DNA of 64,000 nucleotides. Source: Sphingomonas sp. PP-CE-3A-406 (lineage in GTDB: Bacteria > Pseudomonadota > Alphaproteobacteria > Sphingomonadales > Sphingomonadaceae). Of this stretch, positions 37,682 through 46,386 are shown one piece after another. Within the stretch, counting starts at the first letter, position 1. Each line of letters begins with the position of its first letter. Location of the stretch: positions 868,001 to 932,000 of the forward strand of contig NZ_RCWY01000001.1 in assembly GCF_003688625.1 (NCBI RefSeq), in the 5' to 3' direction. Below the pieces are notes generated by a model that had not been told where the DNA came from, did not search any database, and saw nothing but the letters and a program-made list of their open reading frames with translations. A program made the translations under genes and the position numbers.

Positions 37682-38919
37682 GCGGTCTTTCGCACCATGG
37701 TCCAGAGCAGCGCTGCGCCGACGATATCGAGCAGGCCCAGCAATATGAAGAAAGGCTGATACCCGACCTGGTCAACGAGCGCGCCCAGCGTCAGCGTGAA
37801 GATCAGAACACCAAGATTGGCCGCGGTTCCCGATATACCGGTCGCCGTCGCCACCTGATCCTGTGGGAACAGGTCGGAACACAAGGTGATGACGGTGACC
37901 GACAGCGTCTGATGCGCAAACCCGCCCAAACACAACAGCGCGATCGCGGCGATCGGGCTCGTGACGCTGCCGACGAACATCATGCCGGTCATCATCACCG
38001 CGCCGAGCGTGAAGGCGCTGCGCCGCGCATCGATCAACTGGACGCCGCGGCGTTGCAGGAAGGCGACCACGGCCGGGCCGAACAGGCATCCCAGGTCCGC
38101 TGCGAGGAAAGGCAGCCAGGCGAACAGCGCGATCTGCCCGAGATCGAAATGGCGCGCCTGCACCAGGTATAGCGGCATCCACAGCGACAGCATGCCCCAG
38201 ACCGGATCCGCCAGGAACCGCGCAGCGGCGATCGCCCACAGGTTGCGGCGGCGGAGCAATTCACCAAGCGGCGGTCGACGCCGACGCTTCACCAGTTCGG
38301 CTTCCTGTCCCTCGACGATCAGCGTGCGTTCGCCATCCGACAGCGCGCGGTGCCGCCCGGGTGGCGCATACCAGAAGAGCCAGAGGACGACCCATGCCAG
38401 CCCCAGTCCGCCAGCGACGAAGAACGCCGCCCGCCAGCTGTGATTGAACACCGCCCAAGCCACCAGAGGTGGCGCGAAGACCGCACCGAACGAGGCGCCG
38501 ATCTGATAAAGGCCGCCGGCGATCCCCCGTTCGCGCGCCGGAAACCATTCCGCCACGAGCTTCATGCCGGCTGGCTGCGCGGATCCCTCGACCAACCCCA
38601 ACGCACCGCGAAGGCCGGCGAACCCCATCCACCCGGTCGCGAAGCCATGTCCCAGCGTGATGAGCGACCAGATCGAGACGAACAGCATGAAGCCAATCTT
38701 CAGCCCGATCAGATCGAGCAGATAGCCTGCCACCGGCTGAAACATGATGCCGAACTGGAATGCGCCGGTGATCCAGGAATATTGCTCGGATGAGATGTGC
38801 TGCTCGGTCATGATCGCCGGCGCTGCCACACCCAGGATGCTGCGGGTCAGATAGTTGATGACCATCGCGCCGACGAACACCGCGATGATCGTCCAGCGGA
38901 TATAAGGAAATCGCTTCAT
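37678..38919 (-). CDS. MFS transporter, ACS-type sugar/sugar-acid permease
   Basis: 413 residues with about twelve helices. MVINYLTRSILGVAAPAI resembles the hexuronate/anion-cation symporter branch, and RGALGLVEGSAQPAGMKLVAEWFPARERGIAGGLYQIG is the conserved cytoplasmic-loop region. ATG 38919 follows AAGGGCAGG. A LacI-type palindrome lies 15 bp upstream of the start codon, so the gene is probably derepressed by its sugar. It likely carries xylo-oligosaccharides or uronic-acid-decorated products to the downstream GH43. Confidence 0.88.
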   Translation of the reverse strand: MKRFPYIRWTIIAVFVGAMVINYLTRSILGVAAPAIMTEQHISSEQYSWITGAFQFGIMFQPVAGYLLDLIGLKIGFMLFVSIWSLITLGHGFATGWMGFAGLRGALGLVEGSAQPAGMKLVAEWFPARERGIAGGLYQIGASFGAVFAPPLVAWAVFNHSWRAAFFVAGGLGLAWVVLWLFWYAPPGRHRALSDGERTLIVEGQEAELVKRRRRPPLGELLRRRNLWAIAAARFLADPVWGMLSLWMPLYLVQARHFDLGQIALFAWLPFLAADLGCLFGPAVVAFLQRRGVQLIDARRSAFTLGAVMMTGMMFVGSVTSPIAAIALLCLGGFAHQTLSVTVITLCSDLFPQDQVATATGISGTAANLGVLIFTLTLGALVDQVGYQPFFILLGLLDIVGAALLWTMVRKTA

Positions 38920-38933
38920 TTGCCTGCCCTTAC

Positions 38934-38947
38934 TGGTAACGCTAACA
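38934..38947. promoter_or_regulatory. LacI-family operator ahead of the MFS-GH43 operon
   Basis: TGGTAACGCTAACA differs at 2 of 14 positions from the perfect palindrome TGGTAACGTTACCA at 44369-44382. Its central NNTAACGNTANNN pattern is classic for LacI/GalR regulators. It lies between the divergent MFS and lacI-type genes. Confidence 0.75.
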
Positions 38948-39197
38948 TCATACGATCGAGCCTTGCTATGAGTGTCGGCAACCCGTCGCAACGATAAAGT
39001 TCGTGGCGGTCCGATGCACTGCCGTGCGTCGCCCGCATGGCGATTCGGACGACAATCCGGCGGGTGGCGCGGATATCCATTGACCCCCAAGCTGACGACG
39101 ATGCACGTCGGGGCATGACGCCGATTTTCGAAGCCGAAACCCCGCACACTGCCAAGACGATTGGCACCACTAAGTCGGCGGCTGGGTAGAGATACGC

Positions 39198-40247
39198 ATG
39201 CAGCGCTCTCCCTCTCGGCCTCGCGGGGCGACCGTCATCGATGTCGCCAAACGGGCCAATGTATCGCCGATGACGGTGTCGCGGGTCATCAACGGCGACG
39301 CAGGCGTGCGTGCCGAGACCCGCGCGCTGGTCACCGATGCGATCGCCGAACTCAACTACACGCCCAATTTGACGGCGCGCAATCTGGTCACTTCGCGCGA
39401 GGTCCGGATCGGCGTGATCTATTCCAACCCTAGCGCCGCGTTCATGAGCGACCTGCTCGCCGGCGTGTTCGAGGAGGCCTCGATCCACGCCGCGCAGTTG
39501 ATCCTGTTGAAGGGCGAGAACGGCAAGCCACCGACCCGTGCCGCGGTCGAGGGGCTCATCGCATCGCGGATCGGTGGCATGATCCTGGCGCCGCCGCTCG
39601 GTGAATCCGAGATCATTCGCGCGATCGTCGCGGACGCGAACCTGCCGCTCGCGATCGTCGGCGGCGTTGCACACGGCGCGATCTGCGTCGGCATTGACAA
39701 CCACCGGGCGGCCTACGACATGACCCGCCATCTGATCGGGCTCGGGCATCGCCATCTGGGCTTCGTGCTGGGCAATCTCGACCAGTCCGCCGCGACCGAA
39801 CGTCTGGCCGGATTCCAGGCTGCGATACAGGAGGACGGCGCACTCGAAACGCAGATCGTCCAAGGCGATTTCAGCTACGCCTCCGGTCTGATCGCCGGCG
39901 AGACATTGCTGGCCGGGTCGCGACCGCCCACGGCCGTATTCGCGAGCAACGACGACATGGCCGCGGCGGTAGTCTCCGTCGCGCACCGCCGCCACCTCGA
40001 TGTGCCGAGCGACCTGACCGTCGTCGGGTTCGACGACAGCACGGCCGCGATCACGCTCTGGCCGCCGCTGACGACGATACGCCAACCGGTCCGCGCGCTG
40101 GCCGCGGAGGCGCTGCAACGGCTCATCCAGGCGATGCGCCAGGGCGGGGGCACCGGGAAGGCTACGGCCAAGTCTCACATCCTCGACCACGTGCTCGTCG
40201 AACGAGAATCGACCGCTCCTCCACGCGCGATCACCCAGACGATTTGA
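39198..40247 (+). CDS. LacI-family transcriptional regulator of the xylan locus
   Basis: 349 residues. The N-terminal helix-turn-helix and hinge helix (about 11-60) read TVIDVAKRANVSPMTVSRVIN and YTPNLTARNLVT. The periplasmic-binding-like core has IGVIYSNPSAAFMSDLLAG, AVFASNDDMAAAVVS and VVGFDDSTAA. It lies between the two operons, which both carry matching palindromes, so it most likely represses transport and hydrolysis genes until a xylan-derived sugar binds. Confidence 0.92.
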   Translation: MQRSPSRPRGATVIDVAKRANVSPMTVSRVINGDAGVRAETRALVTDAIAELNYTPNLTARNLVTSREVRIGVIYSNPSAAFMSDLLAGVFEEASIHAAQLILLKGENGKPPTRAAVEGLIASRIGGMILAPPLGESEIIRAIVADANLPLAIVGGVAHGAICVGIDNHRAAYDMTRHLIGLGHRHLGFVLGNLDQSAATERLAGFQAAIQEDGALETQIVQGDFSYASGLIAGETLLAGSRPPTAVFASNDDMAAAVVSVAHRRHLDVPSDLTVVGFDDSTAAITLWPPLTTIRQPVRALAAEALQRLIQAMRQGGGTGKATAKSHILDHVLVERESTAPPRAITQTI

Positions 40248-40266
40248 GCGTCCCCGGTACGGCGGG

Positions 40267-41301
40267 TCAGCCCGCACCGCCTGCCGATCTCGATACCGAA
40301 CCAGAAACACCAGCGTCGGTCTGAACCACGGGAACCATCGTGCCGTCGGGATTGTAGCGAAGATGCTCCACGGTAACCGCGCGGCGCCCGATCGCGCCGT
40401 TCAGTTCGCCGATCGCAAGCGACGCGTTGTGCAGGAACAGATACCAGTTACCCCTGAACTGCGCGATGCCCGGATGGATCGTGAAACTGTACTTGCCCGA
40501 CCCCGTCAGCAGTCCACGATAGGTCCAAGGTCCGGCCGGCGACGGCGCGGTCGCATAGGAGACGTGCTCGTCGCGCTGCGTCGCACGATCCAGCGACGCG
40601 TAGGTCAGGTAATACAGCTTTCCCCGTTTGTGCAGCCAGGGCCCCTCTTCGAAATGCGGCGGCGTGATCTCATGGATCGGACCGTCGATCTCGATCATGT
40701 TAGGCTTCAGCTTGGCGATGTAGCATTGCCGGTTGCCCCACGCGATCCAGGTCGTCCCGTCGTCGTCCGTCAGCACGGTGGGATCGATATCCTCCCAGCT
40801 ATGCGTCCCCTTCGGCGTCATGGCATTGGTGATCAGCGCCGATCCCTTGGCATCGACGAAGGGACCGGTCGGCGTGTCCGATACCGCGACCGCGATCGCC
40901 TTGCCCGGATGCGTCTTGTCGTGTTCGACGGCCGCGTAGAACCAGTATTTGCCGTTCTTGGTGATCGCCTGTGACGCCCATGCGTCCTTCTTGGCCCATT
41001 TGAAGTCGGTGACGTTCATTATCGCGCCGTGATCCGTCCACGTCTTCATGTCGGTGGTCGAATAGACCAGCCATTCGCGCATGTTGAACATCTCGTCGCG
41101 TTGCGCTTCGTCATGCCCGACATAGAGATACAGCGTATTACCGACGACCAGCGGCGCCGGATCGGCCGTGAACTTGTCCCGAATGATCGGGTTGCCGCCG
41201 CGGACGGCGGCGGGCTTCCGGCCAGGAACCGCCCCGATCGGCGAGCCCCCGATCGTCAGGGCCGCGAGCGTGACGACGAGACAGACGCGAACTCGGCGCA
41301 T
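40267..41301 (-). CDS. Exported glycoside hydrolase family 43
   Basis: 344 residues from ATG 41301, giving a signal peptide MRRVRVCLVVTLAALTIGG; a frame extension to 41331 would overlap the receptor stop. The catalytic base is in the FTADPAPLVVGNTLYLYVG segment, the modulating Asp in SWEDIDPTVLTDDDGTTWIAWG and the acid Glu in FEEGPWLHKRGKLYYLTY. Family activity is arabinofuranosidase or xylosidase. It follows the TonB receptor by 26 bp and probably trims arabinoxylo-oligosaccharides in the periplasm. Confidence 0.9.
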   Translation of the reverse strand: MRRVRVCLVVTLAALTIGGSPIGAVPGRKPAAVRGGNPIIRDKFTADPAPLVVGNTLYLYVGHDEAQRDEMFNMREWLVYSTTDMKTWTDHGAIMNVTDFKWAKKDAWASQAITKNGKYWFYAAVEHDKTHPGKAIAVAVSDTPTGPFVDAKGSALITNAMTPKGTHSWEDIDPTVLTDDDGTTWIAWGNRQCYIAKLKPNMIEIDGPIHEITPPHFEEGPWLHKRGKLYYLTYASLDRATQRDEHVSYATAPSPAGPWTYRGLLTGSGKYSFTIHPGIAQFRGNWYLFLHNASLAIGELNGAIGRRAVTVEHLRYNPDGTMVPVVQTDAGVSGSVSRSAGGAG

Positions 41302-41327
41302 GATCGATATTCCCGATCGATCCTGCA

Positions 41328-44300
41328 TCACATGCTGAACCGGACGCCGACGCGGAACGTCCGGCCATACACGTCGTACAGCTGCGGATTGACGAAATAC
41401 GGGGACCTGGCCGGATCCTTGTCGAACACGTTGTCGACCTTGAAATAGCCGGTCACCTGCTTGGTAAGGTTATACGTGCCGCCGACGTCCATGTAGAAGG
41501 CGCCCGGTATGAAATTCCGATCGATCGTAGGGTGATTGTTCGTCGACGCCGGGCAATTGCCGGGCGAACATTGAACATATTGATGGCCAAGCACCCCGTC
41601 GCTGAACCAGCGCTCCTGCAGCAACAGCGAGAAGTCGTCATTGGCATAGGTCTGCGTCGCCAGCCATTTCCAGTCGGGCGTGCTGCCGATGTTGACGCCC
41701 GCCGTATCGTTGGGGATCGTTCCAGGCAGTCCCGTATCGGTCACGAACTTGCGGATATTGGTCGCCAGCGCGCGCAGCGTGAAGCTGCCCGGCAAGCCAA
41801 GCGGACGCCGCCAGCGATAGCTTGCCTCGATATCCAGGCCCTCGGTGTCGATCGATGCGAGGTTGAACGCCTGGACGTTGATGAAATTGGGCCCTGCCGG
41901 GTTGTTGAGATTGAATGCACCGCAGCTTTCCGGAAGGATGTTCTGGAAACACAGGTTGACGATATCCGCCGCGCCGAGGCTGGAGATCACGTCCTTGATC
42001 TTGATATGGTAGTAGTCGACCGACAGGCTGAGACCCGGTAGCCAGGACGATCCGGAAAACGCGATGCCCGCGGTGGTGTTACGCGCGATCTCTGGCGTGA
42101 GCGCGGTGTTGCCGATCGTGTTCTGGATCGCGAGCACGTTGACGTTGCGGAACGGATCGAAAAATCCCGGTAGCGTGGTCGTCACCGGAGCCGCGAACAA
42201 CTCCGACAAGTTCGGCGCTCTGACGTCGCGAGAGGTCACGCCGCGCAAGCGCAGACCATCGATCGGTAGGTCCCAGGTTCCACCGAGCTTCCACGCCCAG
42301 ACGGTGCCCGACGTGCTGTAGTCGGTCGCGCGGATCGCGCCGTTTATCGTCGCGCGTCCGGTTCCCTTTGAATTGAGGATCGGCACGTCGGTTTCGACGA
42401 ACGCTTCCTTCACGCTGTAGGCACCGCTGCCATTCTTGTAATTGCCCGCATACCAGTTGTTGCCCCCGGCGAGCAGCGTGGGATCGGCGGGATAGTCGGG
42501 CGTGTTCGGCGTAGCGCCGGTGCCCGCGCCGTAAGGATCGGCCCGCACGGTATAGAATTCATGCCGGAACTCGCTGCCGAAGGCGAACGAGACGGGTCCC
42601 GCCCAAAGACTGAATGGAGAACCGGAGAAATTGACGCTGATCACGTCCTGCGTCTGGCGGGTCCGCTGGTACGGGCCTTTGTCGGGCATGATGTAGCCGA
42701 GCGCCCCCTGCGACGGATTGCCGCCGAATATGTTGAGCGGCTGACACCCGTTCGCGCGTGCGATAGGATCGGCACACACGATCGCCCCGTTCACGGTCGT
42801 CGCGTTGATCGCCTGGTTGAAGCGGTTCGACAGCAGCACGTTGTTGACGTCGATATTGGAATAGTTCGTGCCGTGCTCGTAATACATGTCGTAGGTCCAG
42901 TCGGACCCGGCGACGGACTGACGCCCCTTGGCACCAGCGACAAACCGATACTGGCGACGATCGGTATAGACCTGCGTGTTGCCCAAGGCGGCGTTGCTCG
43001 TGCCGTATTGGAAGTTCGTGATCCCCGCCGTGGTGCAGGCGGCTTGGACCGAGGCGGGCACGAACGGATTGGCGCACTGGATCGTCAGGTTCGGACGGTT
43101 CTGGCCGCCGACCGGCTGGTTGTTGGTCTTTACCTGACCGATGTTGGCAGAGACGTAGATCTCGTTGTCGGGCGCCCAGTCGAAGCCGATCCGACCGTAA
43201 TTGTTCACCCGCTGCAGCCGCGACTGGAGCGAGCGCCCGGCATCAACGTTGCCGGACAGGTCGCCGCCGATACAGAAGCCGGGCAGGCAACCATTGATGT
43301 TCCCTGCCGCGTCGCGCGCCGGGGTGCCGTTCGAGCCATATTGGAACTGGAACGGGTTGCCGGCCTGGTCGAACGCCGTTCCCTGCAGTGGCCCCGCCGT
43401 GATCAGTCCGAACTTGGTATAGTTGTAGGGCTGAGCGAAATCCCGGAACAGGTATTGCGGCGATCCGTCGTTCAGGACGTTGCGATTGATCAAGGTCGAT
43501 TGCCGGAACCAGTCGCGTCCGCCGGAAAGTTCGGTGCCGAAGTCTCCGCCGCCGATGCCGTTCTCATGCGCGTATTCGGTGCTGGCGACGATGTGCAGGC
43601 GATCATCGAGCAAGCTCGTTCCAGCGGCGAGCTGGAGAAGGACCTGTTCGTTGTCGCCGTAGGTGGTGACGCCCCCCTGGACGTTGCCCTTGATGCCCTT
43701 GAACCGGGTATCTGTGATGAAATTGACGACCCCGCCGACCGCATCCGATCCGTAGGAGGCCGAGGCTCCACCGTTGACGACATCGACGCGTTTGATGAGA
43801 AGCTGCGGGAACAGGCTGACGTCGGGCACGCCGGTGACGTTGGCACCAACGACGCGCTGACCATCGATCAGCGTCAGCGTGCGTATCGCACCGACGCCGC
43901 GCAACGAGAAGGAACTGAGCCCCTGCGTGCCGCTCGACGTGCTGAACGTACCGGTGCTCGTGCCCGTCGATCCCTGCAACGACGGCAATTGGGCGATCGT
44001 GGTGAAGACGTTCGGTTGCGCATTGGCGGCGATGGCGTTGGCGTCGATCACCGTCGTCGGCGTCGGCGCGGTGAAACCGCCGGTCGTGATACGCGATCCG
44101 GTGACGACGATGTCCGGCGAAGACCCCGGTTCGGCCGTGGCGGGATCCGACGTTGCAGGAGCGATTTGCTGAGGAACCGGCGTCGTGACAATGCCCTCGG
44201 GAGCGACGGGCGCGGCAGACCCGCCCTGCGCTTGTGCCCAGGCTGGCACAGACAGCATGCATGCGGCCATCGCCATCAGGCTGGTGGCGCCAATCTGCCG

Positions 44301-44336
44301 TCCGCGTGCGCGCAACGTCCTCGACCCGATTGCCAT
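41328..44336 (-). CDS. TonB-dependent receptor of the xylan locus
   Basis: 1002 residues. The start at 44336 is preferred because GGGAGG directly abuts the ATG at 44342, leaving only the second ATG correctly spaced. The signal peptide ends AWAQAQ. The plug starts SPDIVVTGSRITTGGF and contains SLRGVGAIRTLTLIDGQRV and VNGGASASYGSDAVGGVVNFI. The barrel ends RTFRVGVRFSM. The LacI operator lies about 33 bp before the start, and a GH43 follows, so the ligand is likely a xylan or arabinoxylan oligosaccharide. Confidence 0.93.
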   Translation of the reverse strand: MAIGSRTLRARGRQIGATSLMAMAACMLSVPAWAQAQGGSAAPVAPEGIVTTPVPQQIAPATSDPATAEPGSSPDIVVTGSRITTGGFTAPTPTTVIDANAIAANAQPNVFTTIAQLPSLQGSTGTSTGTFSTSSGTQGLSSFSLRGVGAIRTLTLIDGQRVVGANVTGVPDVSLFPQLLIKRVDVVNGGASASYGSDAVGGVVNFITDTRFKGIKGNVQGGVTTYGDNEQVLLQLAAGTSLLDDRLHIVASTEYAHENGIGGGDFGTELSGGRDWFRQSTLINRNVLNDGSPQYLFRDFAQPYNYTKFGLITAGPLQGTAFDQAGNPFQFQYGSNGTPARDAAGNINGCLPGFCIGGDLSGNVDAGRSLQSRLQRVNNYGRIGFDWAPDNEIYVSANIGQVKTNNQPVGGQNRPNLTIQCANPFVPASVQAACTTAGITNFQYGTSNAALGNTQVYTDRRQYRFVAGAKGRQSVAGSDWTYDMYYEHGTNYSNIDVNNVLLSNRFNQAINATTVNGAIVCADPIARANGCQPLNIFGGNPSQGALGYIMPDKGPYQRTRQTQDVISVNFSGSPFSLWAGPVSFAFGSEFRHEFYTVRADPYGAGTGATPNTPDYPADPTLLAGGNNWYAGNYKNGSGAYSVKEAFVETDVPILNSKGTGRATINGAIRATDYSTSGTVWAWKLGGTWDLPIDGLRLRGVTSRDVRAPNLSELFAAPVTTTLPGFFDPFRNVNVLAIQNTIGNTALTPEIARNTTAGIAFSGSSWLPGLSLSVDYYHIKIKDVISSLGAADIVNLCFQNILPESCGAFNLNNPAGPNFINVQAFNLASIDTEGLDIEASYRWRRPLGLPGSFTLRALATNIRKFVTDTGLPGTIPNDTAGVNIGSTPDWKWLATQTYANDDFSLLLQERWFSDGVLGHQYVQCSPGNCPASTNNHPTIDRNFIPGAFYMDVGGTYNLTKQVTGYFKVDNVFDKDPARSPYFVNPQLYDVYGRTFRVGVRFSM

Positions 44337-44368
44337 CGTCATCCTCCCATTATCGTCCAGCTTTAGTC

Positions 44369-44382
44369 TGGTAACGTTACCA
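44369..44382. promoter_or_regulatory. Perfect LacI-family operator ahead of the TonB receptor
   Basis: TGGTAACGTTACCA is a perfect 14-bp palindrome. Its near-identical partner is at 38934-38947. Binding here would block transcription of the receptor-GH43 operon. Confidence 0.85.
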
Positions 44383-44601
44383 TGCCTTTTTCCTCGTTTG
44401 CGCAGTCCTGTCAATAGTCCAACAAAACAGGACCAGCGCTATGCTCTATCTTAGCTTGTGGGCGCACCCCTCGAAGTCCGCACGACTCGTCAAGTGCCGA
44501 ACCCGAAACAGATATGATCGCTCGGCTATCTCGATCGCTGCGATTCTGCAGGAAATGGGCTCCCCCACGAACCATCGCGCTGCAGATGCAATAACGGTTG
44601 A

Positions 44602-44646
44602 CATATATCCACATCGCATATTAGTAATATGCCAGAAGGATATATG
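44602..44646. promoter_or_regulatory. Concentric dyad before the NrtR-SPFH-NAD-kinase operon
   Basis: Outer arms CATATATCC (44602-44610) and GGATATATG (44638-44646) and an inner CATATTAGTAATATG (44617-44631) share exactly the same centre, base 44624. The right arm ends 7 bp before the start codon at 44654. It is probably the operator of the regulator itself. As RNA it could also fold into a hairpin close to the start codon. Confidence 0.7.
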
Positions 44647-44653
44647 GGGTCAC

Positions 44654-45382
44654 ATGAACGAGACCGAGTTCCTCGATGGATATGATCCAAATCGGTACGA
44701 GCGACCGTCGGTCGCCGTCGATCTGATCCTGGCCAGCGTCGTCAACGGCAGGCCCGCAGCGTTGCTCATGCAGCGCGCCGAACATCCCTGCATGAGCGCG
44801 TGGTGTCTGCCCGGTGGGTTCGTCCGCATCGACGAGAGCCTCGATGCCGCGGCACACCGCGTGCTCGCAACGAAAGTGCGGATGGCGGACGCGTATGTCG
44901 AGCAACTCTACACGTTCGGCACGGTCGATCGCGACCCCCGCACCCGGGTGATCAGCGTGGCGTATTTCGCGCTGCTTCCGCCCGATCGCTTTGCCGCCGC
45001 ACTGAAGGCCGCGCCCGACCTGACGCTGGCCGAAATCGTCGTCCCCTGGTCCGGCGAAACCGGTGGCCCGGTCGCGGCACGGTCGCAGGATGGCGACGCG
45101 CTGCCATTGGCGTTCGACCATGCCGACATGCTCGGGCTCGCGATTCTGCGGCTGCGCGGCAAGCTCGATTATTCGGATGTCGCCTACGCGCTGCTGCCCG
45201 AACGCTTCACGCTGCGGGCGCTGCAGGACGTCCACGAAACGATCCTCGGGCGATCGCTCAACAAGCCCGCCTTTCGCCGCCGGATGCTCGCCACGAATAC
45301 GCTGGTGGCGACCGGCAAACGCGAGACCGGTGCCTCGTTCCGCCCCGCCGAACTTTTCCGTCATCATTCGACACAGGAGTAA
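44654..45382 (+). CDS. NrtR-type regulator: inactive Nudix domain plus winged helix
   Basis: 242 residues. The Nudix-like domain (about 15-140) has GGFVRIDESLDAAAHRV, but the catalytic glutamates of the REUxEE core are replaced by RVLATK, so hydrolysis is unlikely. The C-terminal winged helix (about 170-235) has LPERFTLRALQDVHETILG and LNKPAFRRRMLATNTLV, typical of NrtR repressors, which sense ADP-ribose and control NAD genes. It is the first gene of a three-gene operon that includes an NAD-kinase-like gene, which fits. Confidence 0.88.
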   Translation: MNETEFLDGYDPNRYERPSVAVDLILASVVNGRPAALLMQRAEHPCMSAWCLPGGFVRIDESLDAAAHRVLATKVRMADAYVEQLYTFGTVDRDPRTRVISVAYFALLPPDRFAAALKAAPDLTLAEIVVPWSGETGGPVAARSQDGDALPLAFDHADMLGLAILRLRGKLDYSDVAYALLPERFTLRALQDVHETILGRSLNKPAFRRRMLATNTLVATGKRETGASFRPAELFRHHSTQE

Positions 45383-45387
45383 CCGTC

Positions 45388-46386
45388 ATGGCCTCGATCA
45401 AGAACCTCGGTTTCCTCGCCCAATTGCGCAGCGATGCGAGCAACCACGTCATCCGCTACCGCAGCGGCAAGGTTAAGCAGAGCGGCCGCGGGCTCGTCTT
45501 CTGGTTCCGTCCGGAGACTGCCAGCATCGCCGAACTGCCGATGGACGACCGCGAGATGGCGATATTCGTGAAGGGTCGCAGCCAGGATTTCCAGAGCGTG
45601 GCGATCCAGGGCACGCTGACCTGGCACGTCGCCGATCCCGAACTGCTCGCCTCGCGCGTCGACTTCAGCCTCGGCCTGCTCACCGGTGCCTATAAGAGCG
45701 AACCAATCCAGCGGATCGAGACCCGGCTGGCCGGGCTCGTCAACCAGGCGGCGCTGCAATATCTCGCGCAGGGCTCGGTGCGGGCGCTGCTCGATGCCGG
45801 TCCCGAGCCGCTGCGTCACCAGCTCGAAGCTGCGCTCGCCAACGATCCGGCGCTGAACGAAATCGGCATCGCGGTCACTGCGGTTCGCCTGACGAACCTC
45901 GCGCCATCGAGCGAACTCGAACGCGCGCTCCAGACCCCGACGTTCGAGGCACTCCAGCAGAAGGCTGATCAGGCGACGTTCGAACGCCGTGCGCTCGCGG
46001 TCGAGAAGGAGCGTGCGATCGCCGAGAACGAACTCGCCAACCGCACTGAGCTTGCACGCCGCGAGATGCTGCTCATCACGCAGGAGGCAGAGAACGCACG
46101 CAACCGCGCAACCGGTCTGGCCGAGGCGCAGCAGGTCGAGGCGGGGGCGGAAGCCGAGCGCATCCGCACGATCGAGAGCGCCAAGGCGGAAGCGGAGCAA
46201 GCCCGGATGACGATCTACCGCGACCTGCCACCAGGCGTAATGCTCGGGCTCGCCGCGCGCGAACTGGCGGGCAAGCTCGATACGATCGAGCATCTGAACA
46301 TAACGCCCGATCTGCTCGCCACCGTGCTCGGCGAATTCCGCAATGCACAGCCGGCCCCGGCGGCGCAGACTGCGCTGCCCCGCTGA
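45388..46386 (+). CDS. SPFH/band-7 domain protein
   Basis: 332 residues. The SPFH domain spans about 20-200 (FWFRPETASIAELPMDDRE, VAIQGTLTWHVADPELL, LNEIGIAVTAVRLTNLAP) and a long Ala/Glu/Arg coiled coil about 205-285. No signal peptide or transmembrane helix is visible, so it is a soluble, likely oligomerising member. AGGAGT precedes the ATG, and the stop overlaps the next gene (TGATG). In this setting it may scaffold the NAD-kinase-like partner. The function is unknown. Confidence 0.85.
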   Translation: MASIKNLGFLAQLRSDASNHVIRYRSGKVKQSGRGLVFWFRPETASIAELPMDDREMAIFVKGRSQDFQSVAIQGTLTWHVADPELLASRVDFSLGLLTGAYKSEPIQRIETRLAGLVNQAALQYLAQGSVRALLDAGPEPLRHQLEAALANDPALNEIGIAVTAVRLTNLAPSSELERALQTPTFEALQQKADQATFERRALAVEKERAIAENELANRTELARREMLLITQEAENARNRATGLAEAQQVEAGAEAERIRTIESAKAEAEQARMTIYRDLPPGVMLGLAARELAGKLDTIEHLNITPDLLATVLGEFRNAQPAPAAQTALPR

